Assembly: GCA_008828725.1 (NCBI GenBank)
Contig: MEHQ01002731.1
Location: forward strand, 146,794 to 210,793
DNA from: Saccharina japonica
Lineage: Eukaryota; Sar; Phaeophyceae; Laminariales; Laminariaceae
Direction: 5' to 3'
Length of the DNA: 64,000 nt
Under the pieces are notes generated by a model that searched no databases, was not told the DNA's origin, and saw only the letters and a list, made by a program, of their open reading frames with translations. The position numbers were made by a program, and so were the translations under genes. This document shows positions 48,801 to 59,900 of the stretch, in pieces (the stretch's first letter is position 1; every line of letters begins with the position of its first letter).

Positions 48801-51800
48801 TCTGTACTAATACGGGGAGCCGTAGTAAATAGGACCAACTATTGTTAGTAAAAATAGATAAATATATAGGTTTTAGTATGTACCGTAGGTCCTATTTACT
48901 GTGGTCGCCCGTAGTAAATTATGTTCATGTTTCATCATCAATCAGACAATGTCCAACTTTTATGGGTGAGGCTTTCGATGTTGTAGAGGGGCTGTAAGTT
49001 TGAGCGAAAACGCTGCTCACTGCTGTGAATAGCGGCACCTTTTCGTCTGGAAGGCTTATGTACCGGATATCTCTGGGTCTGGTTCGTGCCTGAAGGGAAG
49101 TGCCACTCCTGTACCATAGCACATGCCTCCATTCACGAGCACTTGTGAACGAACATCCCCCCCAACATCGTGGCCCTCATTCGACGCCGTCATCCTTACT
49201 CAAGAAAGTCCGCCTCACAAGCGGGTTCTAATAGAAGCATGAAGTCCACCCTTCATGCAACTCGTCGAACAACCTCACGGCGCTTCGCGCGCTTGGTGCA
49301 AGCAATGCCTGCCTGGTCGGTGAAATCCCAGCGTTCTCCGTCCCGGCATTGTAGGGATGCGGAGGGTCCATGTCCTATGTATGAAAACGGCCATGCATGA
49401 CACGAACACACGCACCCCTCGCTGTCGTAGCCTGATTCCCCTCTGCTGACACTGATACGTAGGCGTTTTCCTTTTCCCCCACAACACGAACCAAAACAAC
49501 CTTTCACGCAGAGCTTGGTGTCGAGTCCGGACACCCCGAGCTCTACCGTGAGCCTGGTCATCAGCCCTGGGGCATCCACAGCAAAGCTTCAGGCCACAAC
49601 CATCAACATCCAGGTGAAACAAATCACGTGGTGTTTTTGTTTTTCGGTGTTGACTCGAGGCTGGGTAGTCGGGCTGGTAGACTATGCTCTCGCAGTTTTT
49701 TTTTCCGTTTTAGCTTTGTTCTGGCGTTTTTTCACTTCGTTCGGAGACCCACATGCTGAAATTTCAGTGGTCAAAAGTAGTGTCGTTTTTGAGCGAGAAG
49801 GGTCATATGTAGTGCGCATTTCCTCGTACAACAGTGCCCGTCAACCATAGATAGTGTCGAAAAAATCGTGAGCTACCCTCGACGTAGAAATCATACCACG
49901 ATAATTTTGCTTGGGTCGCTGGAAGCTCGAGAGCACGGATGGATTGACAAAAAAACAAACACAGCTTTTTTTAATCGACGAGCAATGCTGCGCCCTGAAA
50001 AAACAAAAGGCATGCATGNNNNNNNNNNNNNNNNNGACCCGACCCGACCCGACCCGACCCGACCCGACCCGACCCGACCCGACCCGACCCGACCCGACCC
50101 GACCCGACCCGACCCGACCCGACCCGACCCGACCCGACCCGACCCGACCCGACCCGACCCGACCCGACCCGACCCGACCCGACCCGACCCGACCCGACCC
50201 GACCCGACCCGACCCGACCCGACCCGACCCGACCCGACCCGACCCGACCCGACCCGACCCGACCCGACCCGACCCGACCCGACCCGACCCGACCCGACCC
50301 GACCCGACCCGACCCGACCCGACCCGACCCGACCCGACCCGACCCGACCCGACCCGACCCGACCCGACCCGACCCGACCCGACCCGACCCGACCCGACCC
50401 GACCCGACCCGACCCGACCCGACCCGACCCGACCCGACCCGACCCGACCCGACCCGACCCGACCCGACCCGACCCGACCCGACCCGACCCGACCCGACCC
50501 GACCCGACCCGACCCGACCCGACCCGACCCGACCCGACCCGACCCGACCCGACCCGACCCGACCCGACCCGACCCGACCCGACCCGACCCGACCCGACCC
50601 GACCCGACCCGACCCGACCCGACCCGACCCGACCCGACCCGACCCGACCCGACCCGACCCGACCCGACCCGACCCGACCCGACCCGACCCGACCCGACCC
50701 GACCCGACCCGACCCGACCCGACCCGACCCGACCCGACCCGACCCGACCCGACCCGACCCGACCCGACCCGACCCGACCCGACCCGACCCGACCCGACCC
50801 GACCCGACCCGACCCGACCCGACCCGACCCGACCCGACCCGACCCGACCCGACCCGACCCGACCCGACCCGACCCGACCCGACCCGACCCGACCCGACCC
50901 GACCCGACCCGACCCGACCCGACCCGACCCGACCCGACCCGACCCGACCCGACCCGACCCGACCCGACCCGACCCGACCCGACCCGACCCGACCCGACCC
51001 GACCCGACCCGACCCGACCCGACCCGACCCGACCCGACCCGACCCGACCCGACCCGACCCAACCGGTGAGATTTCAACAACGTCTTGGCGCGACTCGCGG
51101 GTTTAGTTCATGATCCGTGAAGCGACCTGGATATTCGTAACTGTCGTCCACTATTGTGTGCGTTGGTGTAAGGTGGTAAGACATAGACTAACTGCTGTAC
51201 TGTGCTATATCTTTCGGACAGATCATCGATTTCCACTTGGCGGTGATCTCAACCGTTCAGGGCAGATAGGTTCCTGATCTGTCTAAGGGATCTGCCTCCT
51301 TTCGCCGGCCGGAATCCGTGTTTTTATCTGCATGAGCTAGGATGTGTTTGATGCGTTGGACCTTGCACTGACTGCACAGACCCTGCGCAAATTCTCTTGG
51401 CAGCAGGTTAGACTCTAAAATACTGTATATCGTGATGCGTCTGTCGGTGGTTGTGCAATATATGAACACCACGAAACCCCAACATTCGTTGCTTGCTGCT
51501 TGCTGTGTCTCTCGGGATGGGGGGGGTCTGAAACAAATAACAGGTGGACGACCCAACTTCCGCCCCGAAACCAGACTCTTACGTAATGTTCAGCGTCACG
51601 GACCCGCTCGAGCGGGTGGCGGAGTGGATCGAGCTGAGCTTTACGTGCGGGCGAGAAGTTGCCGGAGATAGGTAACAAGAATGTGCATTGATTGGGGCAA
51701 AAACCACAGCGTGTCGAACGGCGGCAGTTAAGGCCTGTACGCACTGTACGTCGTAGTGTTCATGACTAGACCTCAAGCAGTCGGAGTGCTTACAACTTTG

Positions 51801-54800
51801 GCTTGAACATCAACAAAACGGTTCCTAGTCCATCATCCATCCTGAGGAGCTTCCTACGGTAGCGTTTACGACGTAATTGGTGATAGTAGCCCAAACATTG
51901 TTGGAATTCGGCCCCTTTCGTTTCCCCTGCTTCCGGGAGTTAGCTTCGACCTACCCCGGCTCTGTTTCGTTGCTTGTCCGCGACATTCTTGGCAGGGATG
52001 CCCAACCCCCACCCGATACCCCCCTCCCACCCCCCAACCTCTCTCGCCTGATCCCGCCCTCGGCCCCCTCCCCCTCCCGCGCGGGCTGCCTCTTTGCGCC
52101 ACGCCCGGGGATGCTTCGTGCTATTGTAGTAACCCATAAAATAAAACAATAGAAACCCATGGAGACCATACCTTTACAAGAAGGCCCATTTCACTCACCA
52201 GTTGAAAACCCTGTGGTTGCTTCTTGGTGATGGTGCTTGCGTTAGAACCTCCACTCCCTTGCCTGATTCACCCCGCCTTACCAGCGACTCTTAGTAAGAC
52301 GCAGCCCACCCTCCATGCGACTCGCCCAGTACCTCACGGCGCTTCGCGCTTTGCGCTATGTAGCAATGTCTGCCTGGTCGGTGAAACCCGATTACGGCCA
52401 TGCATGAATATGAAGTACACCCCCTCGCCCCCCTCCCGCCCCCCCCGCGGTCTGCCTCATTGCACCTGCGCCATGCCCCCTGTCAAATTCCTCCCGGGGT
52501 AAACGTGGTGCCCTATGTTGATTGGGCCTGACCAGGGAGATTAAAGAGGCCTTTTGGCTCCCGCGGGAATCGGGAGACGACCAACAACAGCCCCCCGGAA
52601 CGCTCTGGGTGCAGGTGTGTTGTACCTAATTTTTCTGGGTGCCCCTTGCTTAAGGAGCTCTCAAACACTTCGTATCGTCGGGGAGAATCGAAAGTGCAAA
52701 CCCGATGGCTTGGGTATGTTCTCGAATAGCATGTTAAAACACCAGATAAATGGTGTTCAGACGATAAGGCATGCGCCTTGTAAGGCATGATGCCTTATAT
52801 GGCATGATGCCGGTATAAGGCATGTCCTGGCCTGATAAGGTATGCCTTTTTGCCTTACAAGGCGTTCGCCTTATGAGGCATGCCTTTGCCTTATAAGGCA
52901 TACGCCTTATTGAGTACAGCAGTTCCTCGGTTTAAGGGGCCCCGGCAATCATAGAACGCTTTTTTGGCCAAACAACGCTACCGCTATCGCACATCGCGTG
53001 TCTGACGCACGGTGTCTTCTTAAGGTAGGGTCGTTCCCTACTTTTTTCGGGGGGAATCCTCCTGACTTAGGCACCGCTACATCTCTTACCCTCAAACGCC
53101 GAATTTGAGCAAGAACGCAAGTCCAACCCGATTGCCTAGGCTTACTGTAGATATACAATGAATACTATAATGGTTGTTTCGACGATATTCAGGTACCAGG
53201 TTTATAAAGTTCCCTCGGTTAAGACACCCCAATCCCGGCAGGCAGAAAACGTTCTGGCCCGAAAAAAAAACAACAGCAGCTATATGTTATACCCCCTGTC
53301 GTGCCGTAGCACGCGTCCTTGTGTGGAGTATGGAGGAGGCGTGTTTTTAATGGGGATACGCACACACTTTTTTTTTTTGTGAGGCTCCTGCTACACTTGA
53401 GGAGCTTTTTTTAGAAAAAGTCGCAACTCGCACAGCAGTTCATCGAGTGCCGCTTCAGGATCTAGATATTTTTCAGGGAAGATAATCTAATGATCTGTAC
53501 GAGCTATCTACTTACAGTAGCTCATCATGCTGCCGGGTGGGAGCTGTGTTTATCTTCATTGTCTAAGGACGCGTTGCTTCCTGGGTTGGATATTATCTGT
53601 ACCGTACGGATCCTGCGCAAAAGCATACCAAAACGGAAGGTTAGGATCTAAATCACCTGGATCGTGATCTATCTGCCCGATATGCGGAAAATATGTGAGC
53701 TACGCCCGAAAAAACTGTGACATGGTCTACATGTATCATATATAGGTTTCTGGTGTCTGACGAACGAGGTAAAATAAACTTTGCCGGACCCAGACGCATT
53801 GGGTAGCTACTGTAGCAGTGTAACGGTGATGCCTTACATTACTTTGAACGGCCGGTGTGTATTCCTGAGTGCAGGCAGGTATTGGGAACTGGGAACGTGT
53901 GACGTATTTCTTGAGGGGCGTATCTTAGATGGGAAACCGGGGAAAATTCAGGGCGATCTTGTGATCTTCCACACTACATCCTAGGTATCACCTGTTAAAA
54001 ATAAACGGTCGAAATTATAGCTGTATTAGATTAGTATGATGATCGCTCAGAATAGTTGGCTCTATACCCTACTGCCGCAAGAGCTGGTTCAGAGATTCCG
54101 TCATAATTAGTCTTGACATCATCAGGAGTTCACGCCTTTCGTTTGAGTTTTTTGCACGCTGAAATTTCGCACACCCTTTCCGTGCCCTTATGCCGAAGGG
54201 TGTATGAAGGAGTTACAGTAGGTATAAGTTTTGATTTTGATTTTTTCGCAAGTTTTCTGGGGTCTTGATGATAGGTTTTCTGATTTATTGGGCATTTCAG
54301 GACCCCAGAATATTGGCGCGAAAAAACGAAAATTGCACCCACTCCGTGAACACCTCGGCATACTGGCAGGGAAGGTGTGTGCGAAATTTCAGGGCCTAAT
54401 TCGAAACAAACGCATGGATCTCTGAGAGCTTATTTTGTGAGGAAAAACGTAGATTTTACAGGATTTTGTTAAGGCATTAATTCGTTGGGCTACTGGTAAA
54501 AGGTTAACCAATTGCCTACCCAATCTAAGCCTTATAACACTCTCCCCCCATGGAACGGACCGGATATACGGGTCGGCGCGTGTGACTAGCACGCGGTTCC
54601 TGTTTATGGGAATCCAGAAGTGTTTTCAGATTCTTGACATGAGGAAATTCGCTTTTCTTTAAAAACCGTTTTCAAGGTGATCGTGAGATTCGAACTCACG
54701 ACCACTGCAACCCATGTCCTGCCGACGACGCCATTTGTTAAGGCATCAGTCCGTTGGCCTACTGGTAAAAGGTTAACCAATTGCCTACCCAATCTAAGCC

Positions 54801-56886
54801 TTTTAACAAACTCCGAAAGTACTTGTTTTTAGACTTTGAAGATATATTTTAGTGGAAAACACAAATATTTCAAACGTATTGATCCTACGCAGTCAGTCCT
54901 TCCAATATCTGCTAAAACTCCTTTTGTAGACATGCCTTGGAGTACGCCTAGAAACGGCTCGTTCCGACAAAATAAAAAGTGTAAAAAACATGGTTTCTTC
55001 CTACGGAAACGCCTGACTGTTGCTGAGCTTTTTGAAGGCCTGCTGTGGTTGGCCGGAACACGATTTCGTCGCCAGGGCCAAGCCTTGGGCCCTTACATAA
55101 AAACATGGGATATTATGCCGCCCTCCTCCGCTGTCCACTGCGCAGGCAGAATGATACCACATACCAAAAAAAAATCGAGTAATTATTTATTGCATCCGGT
55201 ATTCCTGAGCGGAAGCAATTCGTTTTTTTTTGTTTTTTTTTTTGCTTGAACCAGCTCGTACTACGGGGGACCATATTAAATAGAACTATATATGGTTAGT
55301 AAACGTAGGTGAATATAGAGGTTTTATAACAACGGTAGGTCCTATTTACTATTGTTTACTATGGTGTATACCGTAATAGCACACGTCGAGGTTGGATGTT
55401 CGACAGAACCGCCGTCGGTAAGCACACACACAACACACGCACGAACGGGCGCACGAACGAACGCACGAACGAACAGGCTAGGCGGCAGGGGGGAAGCGTG
55501 GAAGTCCGGCTCCGCTGCGACAGGATGGACCTGGCGGGCGAGGTCGTGCAGGACCTGGGCCCCTTCCTGAAGGTGATACATACCTATGTGTTTTAGGGCC
55601 CGCAGGTTTTGTTTGTGTAGCGACCAGCACAGTGATAGATCTAAGGTTTTTTGGTCTTGAGCAAATAATTTTGGACGTAGACCGAGGTTAACAAGCAGGA
55701 AGTACGACAAGGTACGTAAGAGAGTTAGACTTCGTACTTCGTACTTCGTGCATAGGTTTCGTTTTGTGTTTTTTTTTTCCCGTTTTTGTTTTTTTGTTTT
55801 TTTCGGGGAAAATGTTTATGAGTGACCGATGTTGAAGCTCATGCTGCACATTGTCGGATGGCAAACGCAACAACAATTATTTGTATATATTATTACCATT
55901 ATTTATGTGATAAAATTTGCTGCTATTAATGCGCAGGGGAAAGGGATAATTTCCCTGCGGAAACAATATTTATTTTTAAGGCTCCGACACCCGCCCCCCC
56001 CGTTTGGCACATTCCCCAAAGCCTACGTACGATACAACGCCATTTTGTTTTTAATGCAATCCATACTAATTCAAGACATTATATAGTTTTAAACCTACGA
56101 GGCACACGGTGTATATACAATGAGAGCTTACCCCCCGCTAAATTCCGAGCGTAGTGGAGCGGGAATGGCATAATTCCGACCGTAGGGTTCAGCGACTGAG
56201 GGGCAGGAAAAATCCTCATCTAACCCAATAGTTTTCTACAAATTGTCGGTGTAGGTGTACCGAGAAAACTACAGCTAGTACCAGGTATGCACAATACGAG
56301 CTGGCTCCAGCGACAGGCGAGAAACGATTCGGCTTCGAAACGTTCGCGCAATACAGTTTGAGAGCTGGAAAATAAAGCGTGTCATGTTGTTCTTCATGGC
56401 AAGATGGAAAAAAAAACAGAAGGCTGTTTTTTTTTTCGGTCTTTCTATAAGGCGAAAATTTACGACTTTTGTTTTAGTTTTTTTTCTGGGGATGATTTAT
56501 CGGATATCTGGTATAACTTGAGGTTCCTTTTGCACATTGTCAGATGACACTAACAACACAGCCCCCCCCCCCCCCCCCTACAATGCGGGCGTATAGAAAC
56601 CCTTGTGAAGACATTGAACAGTATATCACACTTTTTGGCGTGCCGAATCGAGAGTTTGTCGACACCTTGTTGTGGTGTTCGCTGCATTCCATTGCTCAAT
56701 GATTCCACAAAGACGTTTTTACGTCGACGTCAAGCAAGTTCCGGCCACCTACGTAGAAGCTTGAGGTTCGGTAAGACCCCCCTTGTCATAATGTTGTCGC
56801 TGTTGCTATTGATACTACTACAACTACTGCTGCTCCTGCCACCACTACTGCTACTTCTACTACTACTACTACTACTGCTACTACTA

Positions 56887-56930
<44 letters not shown>

Positions 56931-59900
56931 GTACTACTGCTACTACTACTACTACTACTACTGCTACTGTACTACTACTACTACTACTGCTACTACTGCT
57001 ACTACTGCTACTACTACTACTGCTACTACTGCTACTACTGCTACTACTACTGCTACTACTGCTACTACTACTACTACTACTGCTACTACTACTACTACTA
57101 CTACTACAGTACTACTACTGCTACTACTACTACTGCTACTACTGCTGCTACTGCTATACTACTTGTGCCCGGGTCCCAATGCTCTGTTTTGGCTGTATCT
57201 CGCAGATCGCGGAGCTTGAATCGACTGCACACTTTCCTGGAGAGATGGAAGGCTTGAAGCGAGTCATGGAGGGGGTAATCGACTACAACAGCTTGCGCCA
57301 GCAGCTCACCGCGGACATGGCCGACAGCTCGCAACGGTAAGAGAGAGGAGTGCACAGATCACCTAATAAATCGTCTACGTACTGTTATTAACAGCTCGCA
57401 ACAGCAAGGATGTTACACAAAACACGGTATGGAAAATCTATGAATAGACAACTCACAACAGTAAGAGGATTTTGCACAACTCACGGTCTGGATAATGTAT
57501 GAAGAAACAGCTCGCATCGGTAAGAAATGATTGCACAGATCACGATCTAGATGATCTGTGAATGCACAGCTCGCAACGGTAAGCGATGGTTCCACACATA
57601 CCTGACAATCACGTTGTAGACTAGATGGACAGTCCACAACGGAAAGAGGGGTCTGCACGTATCTGCACGGTTCGCAACGGTAGGAGGGTTTTGGAACAGC
57701 ATCGGGCAAATCGCGGCCTAGACCCTCTGCACGGCTCCCAACGATACGAGAGAGCTCCCCACATCGAACATATCGAGGTCTACAGTAGTTCGTCTTGACC
57801 GCTCGGAACGCTAAGAGAGGGCTTTGGGCAAATCAGACAGATAGCGATTTTGACAATCTGTGCAGACAGCTTACAGCGGCAACAACGTGATCTACATCAT
57901 CTTGACAACTCGCGGCGGCATGAGGGCTTTGCATACACCAGACAGATCGTCATCTAGATCATCTACACGGCTCGCACCTCGGCAAGATGTTTTTGCGCTA
58001 ATCGGACAGCTGACGATCAAACTGTAGATCATTTATACACGATTCGCAACGGAATGATTCGCAACACATGTACAGACCACGTTTCCCCCGAGAGTGGTAC
58101 GGTATGCGCGTATATATAAGTCTAACTCCGTTCTGCACCTACATACCTTGTATACACTTTTCGTTTTTCAAACATAGAGCTGTTTCGCCCGCGCTGAATG
58201 AAACGTATCGCAACGTACCATACGGCATGAAACAGGGTGAAGGCCTACGTGGTGCGGGCCGAGGACGCCCGGCTTCTGGGGGACATGCCGCTGATGCGCA
58301 AGATGTACGCCGAGCTGCACTCCCTCAACAGAAGGCTCATCGGAGAGTACGCCAAGCGAGCCAACAACCACCGGGTACGAGGAGCAGCAGCAACATATAT
58401 GAGCAAAGGAAAAACAAATCCGTTTTTTTTTTTCAGTTGCAATACTATTTCTGGTATAATTTCCACATTTTCGTGACTCCCTATACACGGAAAACCGGCA
58501 TTTCTCCAGTCCATTTCTCCAGGTACGAAGAGCAGCAGCAGCAGCATGTTAAGGGGATGCTGTGTCGTACATTTGACGTGGCTCCGTAAGCAACATATTT
58601 ACGGAGGACCATAGTAAAAAGGACCAAATTTTGTTAGTAAAAATAGGGAAATATACAGGTTTTTGTGTGTGACGTAAACTATGGCATCATTAGCCCACCC
58701 CGTAATAGTGCAGTTTTGGACATCGAACCTGACATTTTTTTTCCCTCTAAATTTCACCTTGCACTGACGACGCTCCTTGTGCCATGGGAAGATGTCCTGG
58801 TAGTGGAGTTGCAGGTGGTTGCTGCCTCCGGGTGTTCTTGGTTACGGCCGTGCAGAATCTCCGAAAATATATCGTATCTTCATCCTTGGAAGGGAGAAAC
58901 TACTGTATATAAAAAGTGAAATATGGAGAGAACAGAAAAAAATGTCAGGTTCGATGTCGGGAACTTGTACGTTAAGGCTCACGCGTGTATTGTGTTGAAA
59001 ACCCCCCACGCGTCAGGAGAAAAGAAAACGCGCTGTGTACCCGTAGCCTAACCCTGTTCCAGCACCACCAAAATGTTACGATCTTGGTTAGATTTGATTG
59101 GTAAGGCGTAGTAAGTAAAGGTCACCCTCATATTGGATTACATTAGGTGAAACGTCGGTTAGGTGTCATTAAGGCCCGATTGATAGCGTATTCCGTGTCT
59201 GAAAAAATGATTCGATTCTAGTTTCCCTTGTTTAGGCAGGTGGATGGCGTAGCTGGAACATGCGCTGCATATGGTCAGATGGCAAATGGAATATTCGTAG
59301 ATCGCCTGTGAGGGGATACAGTATAGCACTCACTCATGACAACACACCCCTCTCTTGTCGACTTCAAAACGTGCTCGTACTGGCATGCAGTTCTTGTTTT
59401 GGTTCGTGTTCGTATATCGTTTTTTTTGTGTTGTGCGTGTTTTGTTTTTCATTCGTGTGCTTCTCGGTGTGGCTTAAAAAGCGTCTTGACACCCTCTTCA
59501 TCGACTTTCAAAAACGTGTACTCGTACCTCTTTTTTGTTCGTGTACCTCTCAGTGGCTCCATCCTCATCGGCGGCTTTTCAAAAACGTGTATCATACCTT
59601 TTTTGGTTCGTTTTTTTTGTTTTGGTCCATCCCATTTATTATATTTGCCCTCCCTTTCTCTCTCCTTCCTAGTCGTAACTCAGATCCGGGGTCACAAAGA
59701 AGGCTCTTCTCCCTCCTCCCCCACTACGGTTCTTGCCTTGCTTTTTATCGCGAGAAGATTTCAGCACTTTCTCCCCTCGTCAACTTTCGTCGAATCGCAT
59801 ACCCCTCAGTGGCTTCGTCCTCATCGACTTGAAAATAATATGCGCACCCTTGTTTGGTTCGTGTACCTCTCCGTGGCGTCATCCTCATCGACTCGAAAAA

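Noticed and set aside
49868-51113. 400-residue TRPDP and GSGRV repeat proteins on both strands
   Set aside because: They are translations of the GACCC array. A 5-bp unit gives the same peptide in all three frames of a strand, so the open frame is not evidence of a gene.
54700-54790. functional tRNA gene
   Set aside because: A T-arm is clear but no complete acceptor stem or clear anticodon arm; repeated fragments nearby point to a SINE.
56605-57219. 204-residue Leu/Thr-rich ORF
   Set aside because: It is a translation of the ACT trinucleotide array running into exon 15 in the wrong frame.
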